NCBI RefSeq assembly: GCF_001517545.1
Contig: NZ_FBYA01000004.1
Coordinates: 172,419 to 236,418 of the forward strand
DNA: 64,000 nt
Source: Limnohabitans sp. Rim47
Lineage (GTDB): Bacteria; Pseudomonadota; Gammaproteobacteria; Burkholderiales; Burkholderiaceae_C
Direction: 5' to 3'
A program made the position numbers and the translations under genes. Under the pieces are notes generated by a model. The model was not told the origin of the DNA. It saw nothing but the letters and a program-made list of their open reading frames with translations, and ran no database searches. Below, piece after piece: positions 50,061-58,716 of the stretch; the first letter of the stretch is position 1, and every line of letters starts with the position of its first letter.

Positions 50061-50801
50061 TTAGAAAGGCCAGAATTTCATCAAGGCGTTGGTGCCCCAG
50101 CCGGCTTTGGCGGCGTTGGCCATGTCACCCGTGCCACGGTAGGCGATTTGGGCATTGGCCAGGCGGCGCGATTGCACGGTGTTGTTGGGCGAGATGTCTT
50201 CGGGGCGAATGATGCCGCTGACCTGGATGATTTCGGCCCCTTCGGTCAGGGCCAGTTGCTTCTCGCCACGCACCATCAGATTGCCGTTGGCCAGCACATC
50301 GACCACGGTCACAGAGACATCGCCGGTCAGGCTGGCTTGCTGGTCGGCTTCTCCGCCGCCCACGCTTTCGATGTTGGCTTTGCTCAGGTCTACGCCGCCC
50401 ATGATGCCTTGCAGGCGCGTGCCCAAAATTTTGGTGGGCAGGCGCAGGCCTTGCACCCGTGCGTTCAGGCCATCGGGGGCGCTGCCAACGGAAGGGATGA
50501 CGTCGTTTTTGGCTGCCCGTTTGACGGTCCCGCTTTGGGTGCGGCCGGCTTGCGTGGATTCGTTGAGCAACACGGTGATCACGTCGCCCACGTTGTAGGC
50601 CCGAACACGTCCAAACCAGTTGTCGCTTTGACGGCCGTTGTAGATGGCCCCAGTGGCCATGCGCGGCTTTTCGACAGCGACCGGAAGAACGGGGGCAAAT
50701 TGAGGGGTATGCGCCATGGGCGCCGTGCTCGTGGCGCAGCCGGTCAGGCTCAAGGCCAAAGCCAGCCAAAGTGCAGACGATAAAAAGAATCGAGTGTTCA
50801 T
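50061..50801 (-). CDS. flgH: Flagellar L-ring lipoprotein FlgH
   Basis: A 246-residue outer-membrane lipoprotein with signal sequence and lipobox LTGC (acylated Cys at residue 22). Conserved elements are VRAYNVGDVITVLLNEST and the C-terminal VSGIIRPEDISPNNTVQS. It builds the L ring. It is 7 bp downstream of flgG and followed by flgI. Confidence 0.97.
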   Translation of the reverse strand: MNTRFFLSSALWLALALSLTGCATSTAPMAHTPQFAPVLPVAVEKPRMATGAIYNGRQSDNWFGRVRAYNVGDVITVLLNESTQAGRTQSGTVKRAAKNDVIPSVGSAPDGLNARVQGLRLPTKILGTRLQGIMGGVDLSKANIESVGGGEADQQASLTGDVSVTVVDVLANGNLMVRGEKQLALTEGAEIIQVSGIIRPEDISPNNTVQSRRLANAQIAYRGTGDMANAAKAGWGTNALMKFWPF

Positions 50802-50808
50802 GCTGCGC

Positions 50809-51594
50809 TTACATGTTGTTGTTCAAGAAGCGCAACATGCCGTCCACCGCCGAGATGGCTTTGGAGTTGATCTCGTAAGCCCGCTGGGTTTCGATCATGT
50901 TGACCATTTCTTCCACCACGTTCACGTTGGAGGCTTCCAGCGCGCCTTGCATCAGCTGACCGGCACCTGCCAGGCCGGGCTGGCCGACCTGCGGAGCACC
51001 GCTGGCTGTGGTTTCCTTCATCAGGTTTTGACCGATGGACTGCAGGCCCGCGGGGTTGGCAAAGCGCGCGATCTGGATTTGACCGATCACCTGGCTGCCG
51101 CCTCCAGCTGCGGCTTCCACCGAAACGGTGCCGTCCTGGCCCACGGTGATGCTGGCCACGTTGGGCGGGATCGTGATGGCCGGTTGCAGTGCTGCCCCGT
51201 TGGGCGTCACCAACTGGCCGGTGGACGAGAGCTTGAAACCACCATCGCGGCTGTAAGCAGTGGTGCCGTCAGATTGGGCGATTTGGAAAAAACCGTCGCC
51301 CTGCACAGCCAGATCCAAGGCGTTTTTGGTGCTGACCAAACTGCCTTGGGTATGGGTTTTTTCGGTCGCCACAATGCGCACACCAGTGCCCAGCATCAGG
51401 CCCGTTGGGGCTTGTGCATTGGCGCCCACCTGTGCACCAGGTTGACGCAGGTTTTGGTAGAGCATGTCTTCGAACGAGGCCCGGTCGCGCTTGAAACCAG
51501 TGGTGTTGACGTTGGCCAGGTTGTTGGAGATGACCGACATGCGCGTTTGCTGCGCGTCCAGTCCGGTTTTGGCAATCCACATTGATGCGTCCAT
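50809..51594 (-). CDS. flgG: Distal rod protein FlgG
   Basis: A 261-residue rod protein with MWIAKTGLDAQQTRMSVISNNLANVNTTGFKRDRA at the N-terminus and EEMVNMIETQRAYEINSKAIS at the C-terminus, both classic axial-protein motifs. Length is identical to the family norm of about 260. It is 20 bp after flgF. Confidence 0.97.
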   Translation of the reverse strand: MDASMWIAKTGLDAQQTRMSVISNNLANVNTTGFKRDRASFEDMLYQNLRQPGAQVGANAQAPTGLMLGTGVRIVATEKTHTQGSLVSTKNALDLAVQGDGFFQIAQSDGTTAYSRDGGFKLSSTGQLVTPNGAALQPAITIPPNVASITVGQDGTVSVEAAAGGGSQVIGQIQIARFANPAGLQSIGQNLMKETTASGAPQVGQPGLAGAGQLMQGALEASNVNVVEEMVNMIETQRAYEINSKAISAVDGMLRFLNNNM

Positions 51595-51614
51595 GGTGTT
51601 CTCCTGTTATTTCT

Positions 51615-52376
51615 TCAAGCGGGTTTCATCATGGAAGCACCCGACTCGTCGAGTGTTTTCATTTCTTTGATGATGCGAATTTGGGTTTCGAAGCTGCGCG
51701 ATTGGTCAATCAGCCGGGTCATGGCTTCGATGGCGCTGACGTTGCTGCCCTCCAGCGCCTGTGGAATCAGTTTGGGGACCGTGCCGCCCAGTGCGATGTC
51801 GGTGCCGTCGGTTTGGCCATCCACTTTGAACAAACCATCCTGGCGACGTCCCAGATTCACGCTGGACGCATCGCGCAGGCGCAGCTGGTCAATGAAGACC
51901 GAAGCGGCCGCGCCGGTTTGGGCCGGATCACGGGCGAAGATGGTGCCGTCCGGATTGATGCTGACTTGCATGCCTGGCGGCACGGCAATAGGACCACCGT
52001 TGCCCAAGACCAAGTGGCCTGAACCGTTTTCCAATTGACCCTGAGGGTTGACTCTCAAATCGCCCCGGCGCGTGAAGGCCACGTCACCGTTGGGTGCCTG
52101 CACGGTCAGCACCGATTTTTCGGCCAACGCAATGTCCATCGGCCGACCGGTGGCCATGACGGGGCCTGGCGTCAGACGGATCTGATCACGGGCTACAGCT
52201 TGGGCTTGGTAACGTGAGTCAAAACCCGGACCCTCGACCTTGACCGATTGCAAGGCCACGTCGTAACTGCTTTTGAAACCCACCGTGGACACGTTGGCCA
52301 GGTCATTGACCAAGACCTGGCGGGCTGTGGCCTGCTCTTTGATGGTGGCGTTGGAGGTAAAGACAAGGCGGTCCAT
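51615..52376 (-). CDS. flgF: Proximal rod protein FlgF
   Basis: A 253-residue protein that starts MDRLVFTSNATIKEQATARQ with LVNDLANVSTVGFK. It ends with ALEGSNVSAIEAMTRLIDQSRSFETQIRIIKEM. It shares the axial architecture with FlgG but has the FlgF-type ends. It lies between flgE and flgG as in other flg operons. Confidence 0.95.
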   Translation of the reverse strand: MDRLVFTSNATIKEQATARQVLVNDLANVSTVGFKSSYDVALQSVKVEGPGFDSRYQAQAVARDQIRLTPGPVMATGRPMDIALAEKSVLTVQAPNGDVAFTRRGDLRVNPQGQLENGSGHLVLGNGGPIAVPPGMQVSINPDGTIFARDPAQTGAAASVFIDQLRLRDASSVNLGRRQDGLFKVDGQTDGTDIALGGTVPKLIPQALEGSNVSAIEAMTRLIDQSRSFETQIRIIKEMKTLDESGASMMKPA

Positions 52377-52402
52377 GGGGGCGGTCTCAGGTTGTTAAAC
52401 GA

Positions 52403-54742
52403 TCAAGAGCGGATGTTGATGATCGCGCTGGTCATCGTGCTGCTGGTCTCAATGGCTTTGGCGTTGGCCTGGAAGTTCCGCTGTGCGGTGATCAAGTCCA
52501 CCAACTCTTGTGTCAAATCCACGTTGGCGCGCTCAGTGGCACCTGCGCGGATCGAGCCGAAGCCGGCAGAACCCGCTTCGCCGATTTTGGCGATGCCCGA
52601 TGAGGCCGAGGCCAAGTAGCTGGCGTCACCCACTTGACGCAAACCCGACGGGCTTGAGAAGTTGGCCAAAACGATCTTGCCCAGCGACACTTGCGAGCCG
52701 TTGGAGTAAGTGGCGTTGACCAAACCATCGGGGCCAATGTTCAGACCCATCAGTTCGCCTTCGGGTGCGCCATCTTGCGATTGCGAGAGCACGGCAAATG
52801 CGCTGGAATACTGGGTGGACTTGGTGAAGTCGATCGACATGGTCAGCGCACCCTTGCCGCCTTGCAAGAAGGCGGTTTCGAAGGGCATGCCCGTCAATGG
52901 CGAGACGGGTTTACCGGTCAGGTCAAAGCTCAACTCGCCTCGGTCAAGGTAAACGGGCCACCATTCGGTTTTGCCCGACAGGCCCGTGGCGTCTTCGGTC
53001 TGTACGCCATTTTTGACGAATTGCAGAGCACCGTTTTCTGTGAATTGCGCCAGCTTTTTCCAGTCGGTGGTGGCACCAAACTGCATCTCAGTGTTGGCCA
53101 AACCCCAGTCAGCAGGGCCTGTGACCTGGATGGCCGCATTGCTGCCGGTGGTGCCCGTGGTGAAATTGAGTTGTTTGGTTTTGGTATCAAAGGCCACGGT
53201 CACCCCTGAAACCTTGCGGCCTGTGTCGGGGTCTACGATGCTGTTGATCTTGTCCTGCAAAGCTTTCGCAAAAGATTCAATGTTGGTGTAGGTGGTGGGG
53301 AAGGGCAGTTCGACCTTGGCGGCAATGCCGTCAACCGAGACAAAAAAGTCTTTGTTGGCGGAAGTGACCAACACACTTTTTGTGGTGTTGATGGTCATGA
53401 CCTCGCCACTCAATACGGCGGGTTCGCTGGCCTTGCCGCGCAGAGCTTCGGTGGTCGAAGCCGCCACAGTCAGGTTAGGTGCATCGGCCAAGCCCATCAC
53501 GGAGATGGCTTTGCTGTTGGCCTCAGAGATGGTGATGCTGGAGGAATCTCCTGTGGTGCCAGAAGAGATCGAGAATTTGGCGTTGTCGGGGTCAAACTCC
53601 ACCGTGATGCCAAACCGCGCATTTTTCCGGAACTCGTTGACATCGGCAGTGGCCGGATTGTCGACCGTGTCGGCAACCGAGCCCAGCACGTTGTTGATGG
53701 CGATCTCTACATGGTTGGCGAGCACCGCGGGGTCTGAATCCTCGTCCTGCAGGGTGTAGCTGATCTCTTGCGCTTGCGCTGCGCCGTCCACTTTGATTTT
53801 GAAGCTCAGTGAACCCGATGTGGCGTTGACCAAGGCGCCGCCTGTGAAGCTGGCATTGGGCAAAGCGCTGCCAACGGCGGTGGCTGGGGAGGACGCGCGA
53901 ATGTCTGTCAATTGGTCCAGTGAGTACATTTCGGTGGTGCCGGAACTGGGCACCACACGGGGGTCACTCTTGGGCAGCACGTCGCCGTATTTGTTGACAA
54001 AAAAGTTGCTGCCCACGGTGTCGGTGGCTTGCTGCAAGGCCGGCTTGACCTCGGTGTCGCCGACAAAAAAGTAGGTTTGCCATTTGGAAAACGGGCTGTC
54101 CAGGGTGGCGTTTTGGGTTTTAGCGTAATAGACCGTGGCCAGATAACCGTTGCCGCCGCTGTCGTACACGGTCAGGGCGGTGCTTTTGTTGTATGTGCTG
54201 GCGTTGGTGCGGTCAAAATCTGCCGTGATCACGGCAGAGTCGGCTGGCAGGTTCAGGCCCAATTGAATCTTGGTGGTTTCTACCGCTTCGCCGGAAGTTT
54301 TGGGCGGAATGGTCAAGGCGTTCAGGTTGGTCAAGTCGGCCTTGCCGGACGAGTCGACCGATGCGGCCATCAGGCGTTGCCCGGTTGAGTTGACCACGTT
54401 GTTTTGGTCGTTCAGGGTGAACGAGCCGTTGCGGGTGTAGGTGTCTTGCAGGCCGTCAGGCGTCTTCAAAGGAAAGAAGCCGTCACCTGTGATGGCCAAG
54501 TCCAGCGAGTTGCCGGAGGTGGAAATGTTGCCTTGGCTGAATTCTTGGCTCACCTGCTTGAGCGAAACGCCCTGGCCGATGTTGCTGGAAGACTTTTGCA
54601 ATGGCGAGGTCGAGAAGATGTCGCCAAAGTCGGCACGCGAGCGCTTGAAGCCCGAGGTGCCCACGTTGGCGATGTTGTTGGAGGTGACGGCCAACTGGGC
54701 GGTGGCCGAGTTCAGTCCGGTGAGCGAGGTGTAGAACGACAT
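52403..54742 (-). CDS. flgE: Hook protein FlgE, very large
   Basis: A 779-residue hook subunit. The N-terminus (SFYTSLTGLNSATAQLAVTSNNIANVGTSGFKRSR) and C-terminus (TERANVDLTQELVDLITAQRNFQANAKAIET) are canonical. The centre is much longer than the 402 residues of E. coli FlgE. Inserted beta-rich regions of roughly 370 residues include several DF-x(S/T) and TTGTTG-like segments, which would decorate the hook surface. It is 26 bp upstream of flgF. Confidence 0.96.
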   Translation of the reverse strand: MSFYTSLTGLNSATAQLAVTSNNIANVGTSGFKRSRADFGDIFSTSPLQKSSSNIGQGVSLKQVSQEFSQGNISTSGNSLDLAITGDGFFPLKTPDGLQDTYTRNGSFTLNDQNNVVNSTGQRLMAASVDSSGKADLTNLNALTIPPKTSGEAVETTKIQLGLNLPADSAVITADFDRTNASTYNKSTALTVYDSGGNGYLATVYYAKTQNATLDSPFSKWQTYFFVGDTEVKPALQQATDTVGSNFFVNKYGDVLPKSDPRVVPSSGTTEMYSLDQLTDIRASSPATAVGSALPNASFTGGALVNATSGSLSFKIKVDGAAQAQEISYTLQDEDSDPAVLANHVEIAINNVLGSVADTVDNPATADVNEFRKNARFGITVEFDPDNAKFSISSGTTGDSSSITISEANSKAISVMGLADAPNLTVAASTTEALRGKASEPAVLSGEVMTINTTKSVLVTSANKDFFVSVDGIAAKVELPFPTTYTNIESFAKALQDKINSIVDPDTGRKVSGVTVAFDTKTKQLNFTTGTTGSNAAIQVTGPADWGLANTEMQFGATTDWKKLAQFTENGALQFVKNGVQTEDATGLSGKTEWWPVYLDRGELSFDLTGKPVSPLTGMPFETAFLQGGKGALTMSIDFTKSTQYSSAFAVLSQSQDGAPEGELMGLNIGPDGLVNATYSNGSQVSLGKIVLANFSSPSGLRQVGDASYLASASSGIAKIGEAGSAGFGSIRAGATERANVDLTQELVDLITAQRNFQANAKAIETSSTMTSAIINIRS

Positions 54743-54801
54743 GCTGGAAAGCTCCTGTGATGCGTGGGGTGTGGGGTGTTGAGCGTGGCTGTGCGGCTGA
54801 T

Positions 54802-55494
54802 TTACAAGCCGACGCGCTTGACGTCGGTGAGCAACATGGTTTTGCCGCCTTCGACCTCGACGCTGACGCTGCCGTCACTAGGGTTGGTCGATATGGCGCG
54901 AACCGTTGACAAAGTGCTGACGGGAACTGTGGTCGTTTGGCCGTTCACCACCGCCGTGGCGCTCAAGCGGTAAAGCCCTGTGGGCACCGCGTTGTTGGCA
55001 GCATCTTTGCCGTTCCAGGTGATGGGCATGGTGCCGGGCAATTGAGGACCTGCGATCAACTCTTGCACCAATCGGCCTTGGCTGTCTTGCACGTTGACTT
55101 GGATCCCACTGGCACCCAAAGGCAAATCGAGGCTGCCCTCCATGCTTGAGCCGGATGTCAACAAGGTGGGGGTGTCTGCCATGGCCACTTTTTTGCCAAT
55201 CAGTGAGGCGCTGTTGAGCATGCGCTCACCCGACATGGCGCTGACAAAGGTGTCCAGTGAGGTTTGCATATTGGTCAGCGCTTCGAGCTGAGAAAACTGC
55301 GCCAACTGGGCCACGAAGGCTTCGTTCTTGACGGGCTCAAGCGGGTTCTGGTTTTGCAGCTGAGCAGTAAACAACGCAAGGAAGTCCTGCTTGCCCATGT
55401 CGGCGCTGGTTTTGGACGCGGATTTATTCTTGACGTCTTCGTAACGTGTGACGTTGTCTAACAAGCTGGAGGACGTGACGGTAGCAGTGGCCAT
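54802..55494 (-). CDS. flgD: Hook cap / scaffold protein FlgD
   Basis: A 230-residue protein with the N-terminal MGKQDFLALFTAQLQNQNPLEPVKN motif required for export and hook capping, followed by two beta-rich domains (TWNGKDAANNAVPTGLYRLSA). The start is set at 55494 (MATATVTSS); a few residues upstream are open but have poorer spacing. It lies between flgC and flgE. Confidence 0.95.
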   Translation of the reverse strand: MATATVTSSSLLDNVTRYEDVKNKSASKTSADMGKQDFLALFTAQLQNQNPLEPVKNEAFVAQLAQFSQLEALTNMQTSLDTFVSAMSGERMLNSASLIGKKVAMADTPTLLTSGSSMEGSLDLPLGASGIQVNVQDSQGRLVQELIAGPQLPGTMPITWNGKDAANNAVPTGLYRLSATAVVNGQTTTVPVSTLSTVRAISTNPSDGSVSVEVEGGKTMLLTDVKRVGL

Positions 55495-55508
55495 GGGGTT
55501 CTTTCTGA

Positions 55509-55934
55509 TCAAGCCTTGGTGATGTCCAGCGTGCGCATCATGAGTTGACGCGCCGTGTTGATGACTTCAACGTTGTTTTGGTAGGACCGGGCTGCCGCCA
55601 TCATTTCCACCATTTCGGTGACTTCACTGACGTTGGATTGGTAGACATAACCGTCTTTGTCGGCCAGTGGGTTTTTGGGGTCCGACACGCGGCGAGGAGG
55701 GGCGCTGTCATCGGCCATGCGGTCGATCTTTACGCCGCCCACATAAGGTGAGCCAGCGTTGGTCATTTGTTCGTCGACCAGCGCCTTGAAGACCGGCCGC
55801 TTGGCGCGAAAGGCGTCTTGTTCCGAACTGGAGACCGTGCCTGCGTTGGCCAGGTTGGAAGCGGTTGAGTTCATGCGGGTGAGTTGCGCGTTGAGTGCCG
55901 AACCCGCAATGCCAAAAATGTTGTCCATGCCCAT
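55509..55934 (-). CDS. flgC: Proximal rod protein FlgC
   Basis: A 141-residue rod protein: IFGIAGSALNAQLTRMNSTASNLANAGTV at the start and VTEMVEMMAAARSYQNNVEVINTARQLMMRTLDI at the end. The ATG at 55934 is chosen because AGGAG precedes it at suitable spacing; a TTG at 55940 gives two extra residues. It begins 2 bp after the flgB stop. Confidence 0.95.
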   Translation of the reverse strand: MGMDNIFGIAGSALNAQLTRMNSTASNLANAGTVSSSEQDAFRAKRPVFKALVDEQMTNAGSPYVGGVKIDRMADDSAPPRRVSDPKNPLADKDGYVYQSNVSEVTEMVEMMAAARSYQNNVEVINTARQLMMRTLDITKA

Positions 55935-55936
55935 GT

Positions 55937-56326
55937 TCAATCTCCTCGCAGTGCTTTACGCAGGCTGCTGACCCGGTTTTCCAAAAAGTTCAATGTCGCT
56001 TGGTAGTCAGCGGCAGCTTTGCCGTATTGGGCTTGCTCGACGCTCATTTCCACGGTGTTGCCGTCAAACGAGGTGTTGAATGGGGTGCGGTAACGCATGC
56101 CGTCGGGGCTCAGTTCTGCCCCCGCGCCAAAGTGCCCGGCGTTGGTCGATGTCATGGTCGTGTCTTGCTTTTGTGCAGCGCCCAGCACAGCCTTGAAGTC
56201 GATGTCGCGTGCTTTGTAGTGCGGTGTGTCGGCGTTGGCAATGTTTTGCGACAACACTTCGAGGCGGCGGCTTTTGACTTGCAAGGCCTGCTCATGCACG
56301 CCAAGTGCTTGGTTCAACAAATTCAT
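55937..56326 (-). CDS. flgB: Proximal rod protein FlgB
   Basis: A 129-residue protein that starts MNLLNQALGVHEQALQVKSRR with LSQNIANADTPHYKARDIDF. The C-terminal part (NTVEMSVEQAQYGKAAADYQATLNFLENRV) is typical. AGGAG precedes the ATG at 56326; the longer open frame to 56449 is rejected because it would cover the sigma-54 promoter. It is the first gene of the flgBCDEFGHIJKL operon. Confidence 0.96.
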   Translation of the reverse strand: MNLLNQALGVHEQALQVKSRRLEVLSQNIANADTPHYKARDIDFKAVLGAAQKQDTTMTSTNAGHFGAGAELSPDGMRYRTPFNTSFDGNTVEMSVEQAQYGKAAADYQATLNFLENRVSSLRKALRGD

Positions 56327-56420
56327 CGGGGCTCCTGGGCAACTGACCGAATGCTGTGCGCCCGGTCCGTCGGTCTTTTGACGTTGTCCGCTCAAGTTGA
56401 GCGGGTTTGTGTCGAATGCT

Positions 56421-56435
56421 GCAAAAGTTGTGCCA
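56421..56435 (-). promoter_or_regulatory. Sigma-54 promoter of the flgB-L operon
   Basis: The minus strand reads TGGCACaacttTTGC, a perfect -24/-12 match, 94 bp upstream of the flgB start codon. Confidence 0.9.
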
Positions 56436-56529
56436 AGTTTTTTTGTCACCTTTTGCCGGGTCTGTCAGGTCGGGTGGGTGCTGCATTCAAGGGTGCGCCC
56501 AGGGCGGGCGGCCACTTTTGTCGCTGGCG

Positions 56530-56560
56530 GCAAAGCCTTGCCGGTGCGGCAAGGCTTTGC
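56530..56560. repeat. Perfect 13-bp inverted repeat between flgB and flgA
   Basis: GCAAAGCCTTGCC and GGCAAGGCTTTGC are perfect arms around a 5-nt loop (GGTGC). It is centrally placed in the divergent promoter region. It has no adjacent T-tract in either direction, so an operator, a DNA cruciform or an RNA stem in one of the leaders is more likely than an intrinsic terminator. Confidence 0.85.
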
Positions 56561-56651
56561 GGCTTTGGGGGCAGCTTGGTGGGGCCCCGTGTTTTGTTTC
56601 TGGCCTTGCGTGTTTCTTTTTGGGCGGCTGCTGTGGGTCGCGGACCAAAGC

Positions 56652-56666
56652 TGGTCTTGTTTTTGC
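56652..56666 (+). promoter_or_regulatory. Weak sigma-54 promoter candidate of flgA
   Basis: TGGTCTtgtttTTGC keeps the essential GG and GC dinucleotides with correct spacing but lacks the CAC. It lies 41 bp upstream of the flgA start. Confidence 0.45.
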
Positions 56667-56707
56667 TTAACACCTGAAAAGTCAATCCCTGTCAAAACTT
56701 CCACACC

Positions 56708-57502
56708 ATGAAAAACGCACTTCAAATTCTGTGCCGACTGCTCGATCAGTGGGTGGCCCGTGGGCTGCTGATGGGGTGTGCGATCTGCCTGTTCAGTGCG
56801 TCGTCCATGGCGGCACCGGCCGCCAAACCCGCGGCCGTGGCGACGCCTTTGCAAGTCATGCAGTCCTCAGTCAAGAATTGGGTGGCCCAATCCAGAAAAG
56901 TGAGTGCCGATCAGGTTTTATTAGCCCCTCTGGACAGCCGTGTCGAGGTGCGTGCCTGCGACAAAGCACTGTCCATGGACCAACCTTTCTCAAGTGTTGA
57001 GTCGGTGCGCGTGCAATGCAGCCAGCCCGTTTGGCAGCAATATGTGCGCGTCAGCGTGGCGGGCAAAGCACCCGAGACCGTGGCAACAGCCCGGCCCAAC
57101 CTGTTGCCAGAGCCGCCCAAGCGATGGGTTTTGGTGGCAAGCGTGCCCTTGCAACGCGGAATGACACTCAATGAGACTCATGTTGAGCGTGTTCAGGTCG
57201 ATACATCAACGTTGCTTGTGAATGTCTTGGAACAAGCCTCTGAGGTCATGCATGCCGAGGTGGTTCGGGATGTTCGTCCCGGAGTGCCTTTGCGGAGCCA
57301 CGACATTCGGCCCACTGTTTTGGTGAAAAGAGGCCAGATGGTTTTGTTGTCAGTGGTTCAGCCGCAAGGTTTTCAAATTTCGGCCCGGGTAGAAGCCATG
57401 CAGGATGGCCGATTTGGTGAACTAATCAAGCTCAAAAACCGCGATTCTGGCCGTGAGCTCAGTGGCCGCGTGCAAGGCCCCAACCAATTGGTGGGTTTGT
57501 GA
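56708..57502 (+). CDS. flgA: P-ring assembly chaperone FlgA
   Basis: A 264-residue periplasmic protein with an N-terminal signal sequence (hydrophobic LLMGCAICLFSASSMAA). The C-terminal SAF-like half includes VPLQRGMTLNETHVERVQVD, DVRPGVPLRSHDIRP and VLVKRGQMVLLSV, typical of FlgA. It assists FlgI polymerisation into the P ring. It stands alone on plus, divergent from flgB, and is followed by flgM with its own promoter. Confidence 0.94.
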   Translation: MKNALQILCRLLDQWVARGLLMGCAICLFSASSMAAPAAKPAAVATPLQVMQSSVKNWVAQSRKVSADQVLLAPLDSRVEVRACDKALSMDQPFSSVESVRVQCSQPVWQQYVRVSVAGKAPETVATARPNLLPEPPKRWVLVASVPLQRGMTLNETHVERVQVDTSTLLVNVLEQASEVMHAEVVRDVRPGVPLRSHDIRPTVLVKRGQMVLLSVVQPQGFQISARVEAMQDGRFGELIKLKNRDSGRELSGRVQGPNQLVGL

Positions 57503-57562
57503 TGTGGCAGACCGCGGTGTTGTTTGACATTCGGGGACGATGAAAAATTCAATTTATTGTGC

Positions 57563-57589
57563 TCAAGTTCTAGAATCTCATGCCGATTC
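57563..57589 (+). promoter_or_regulatory. Sigma-28 promoter of flgM
   Basis: TCAAGTTC, 11 bp, then GCCGATTC is an excellent match to the sigma-28 consensus (TCAAGTTT-N11-GCCGATAA), 54 bp upstream of the flgM start. It implies autoregulated production of the anti-sigma factor. Confidence 0.85.
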
Positions 57590-57643
57590 AGTATTCGAGC
57601 AAGGTCTCAGCTCAATGTGAAGAGACCAGAAAAGAGAAACATC

Positions 57644-57946
57644 ATGACCGATCCCATCTCTCATTTCGGCCGTAAGGCCCAAATAGAATCTGCCAGCCGA
57701 CAGGCCACAGGCAAGGGTGAGCCGCGCGTGTTTGCGCCCACCGCTGAGGCGCCTGTGCGCGCTGCGCCCCCTGCCACCGACGAGTTGCAACTGAGCTCAG
57801 TGGCTCGCCAAGCCATGCAAGAACCCGAATTTGACCGCGCCAAGGTGGAAGCCATTAAAACGGCCATCCAACAGGGCCAGTACCCGCTGGATTCCCGCCG
57901 AATCGCGGAAAATTTCGTCGCCATCGAGAAAATGATCAAAGGCTGA
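57644..57946 (+). CDS. flgM: Anti-sigma-28 factor FlgM
   Basis: A 100-residue protein with a disordered, polar N-terminal half and the conserved C-terminal sigma-binding helices (DELQLSSVARQAM, DRAKVEAIKTAIQQGQYPLDSRRIAENFV). It holds FliA inactive until export through the completed hook. The start at 57644 (MTDPISHFGRK) replaces a longer open frame that would cover the promoter. flgN follows after 7 bp. Confidence 0.95.
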   Translation: MTDPISHFGRKAQIESASRQATGKGEPRVFAPTAEAPVRAAPPATDELQLSSVARQAMQEPEFDRAKVEAIKTAIQQGQYPLDSRRIAENFVAIEKMIKG

Positions 57947-57953
57947 TGCGTCC

Positions 57954-58385
57954 ATGACCGAGCTCTCCGTCTCTGCTGTTACCGCCAACAACTCTCGGGA
58001 AGACGCCTTGCTGGCGGCCCCGGAGGCGGCGGCCCGTTTGGCGGAGATCATGGGCCTGGAGTTTGAGGCCCTCAAAACCCGTGACTTGGTGGTGTTTGAA
58101 GCCTTGCAGGCCGAAAAAAATCAGTTGTTGCAGGCACTGTCCACCGTGGCTGAGTGGGCGTCGCAGCAACAGCCCGTTCCGGCGCTGTGGCAACAGTTGC
58201 TGGGCAGTTTGCAGCAAAGCAAGCAAGACCATTTGCGCAACATTCAGCTGTTACAGCGCCAGTTGCAAGCCGTCAAAGGCACTTTGGAGGCCTTGCAGGG
58301 TGGGTCAGCGCTCACGGTCGATTTGTACGACCGCATGGGTCAGCTCGCCCGACGTTCCGGCGCTTGGGGCTACCAGCTCGCCTGA
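57954..58385 (+). CDS. flgN: Export chaperone FlgN
   Basis: A 143-residue helical protein following flgM, as in most proteobacteria. It has the EFEALKTRDLVVFEALQAEKNQLLQAL pattern of the FlgN family. FlgN is the chaperone for FlgK and FlgL, both encoded about 10 kb away. Similarity is modest, as usual for the family, but gene order supports the call. It converges on the fhlB-like gene 49 bp away. Confidence 0.9.
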   Translation: MTELSVSAVTANNSREDALLAAPEAAARLAEIMGLEFEALKTRDLVVFEALQAEKNQLLQALSTVAEWASQQQPVPALWQQLLGSLQQSKQDHLRNIQLLQRQLQAVKGTLEALQGGSALTVDLYDRMGQLARRSGAWGYQLA

Positions 58386-58434
58386 AGCTTGCTGCCCATC
58401 AGCCAGCGCTTGGGCCCATTCTGTGGGCGCGCCT

Positions 58435-58716
58435 TCAGCCTGATTTTTTCTCATCGCCCGGGCGCATGCCCTTGAGCCAATAGACCCAAGACAATATGAC
58501 CGCCACCGCCGTGTACATCTCGGGTGGAATTTCGGCGTCCAAGTCCACGCGGCTGAGCAAGGCCAGCAATTGCGGGTCTTGCGCAACATAAACACCGTGT
58601 TTGCGGGCTTCCTCAACGATTTTTTGCGCCAAATCGTCTTGCCCCCTGGCGCTGACGATGGGCGTTTTGCGGGCGCCGTACTCCAGCGCAATGGCTTCTT
58701 GCAAAGGTCTTTTCAT
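58435..58716 (-). CDS. FlhB C-terminal-like protein (FhlB/FlhX type)
   Basis: A 93-residue protein resembling the cytoplasmic C-terminal domain of the export switch protein FlhB: AIALEYGARKTPIVSARGQDDLAQKIVEEARKHGVYVAQDPQLLALLSRVDLDAEIPPEMYTAVA. The NPTH autocleavage motif is absent, as in stand-alone FhlB proteins. These can substitute for the cleaved FlhB domain in substrate-specificity switching. It overlaps fliK by 4 bp, a functional pairing since FliK contacts this domain. A Trp-rich tail (SWVYWLKG) follows. Confidence 0.9.
   Translation of the reverse strand: MKRPLQEAIALEYGARKTPIVSARGQDDLAQKIVEEARKHGVYVAQDPQLLALLSRVDLDAEIPPEMYTAVAVILSWVYWLKGMRPGDEKKSG

Larger units (their letters stand above)
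56327..56707. other. Divergent flgB/flgA promoter region
   Basis: The 381-bp gap contains a perfect sigma-54 promoter facing flgB (56421-56435), a 13-bp inverted repeat (56530-56560), and a weaker sigma-54 candidate facing flgA (56652-56666). Activator sites for FleQ or the FleR-like protein probably lie in between. No coding frame is credible. Confidence 0.75.

Noticed and set aside
56465..56854. Small minus-strand gene between flgB and flgA
   Set aside because: It overlaps the flgA start and the inverted repeat, has no ribosome site, and its composition is shadow-like.
58411..58428. Terminator between flgN and the fhlB-like gene
   Set aside because: The GCCCA/TGGGC stem is only 5 bp and no T-tract is present.
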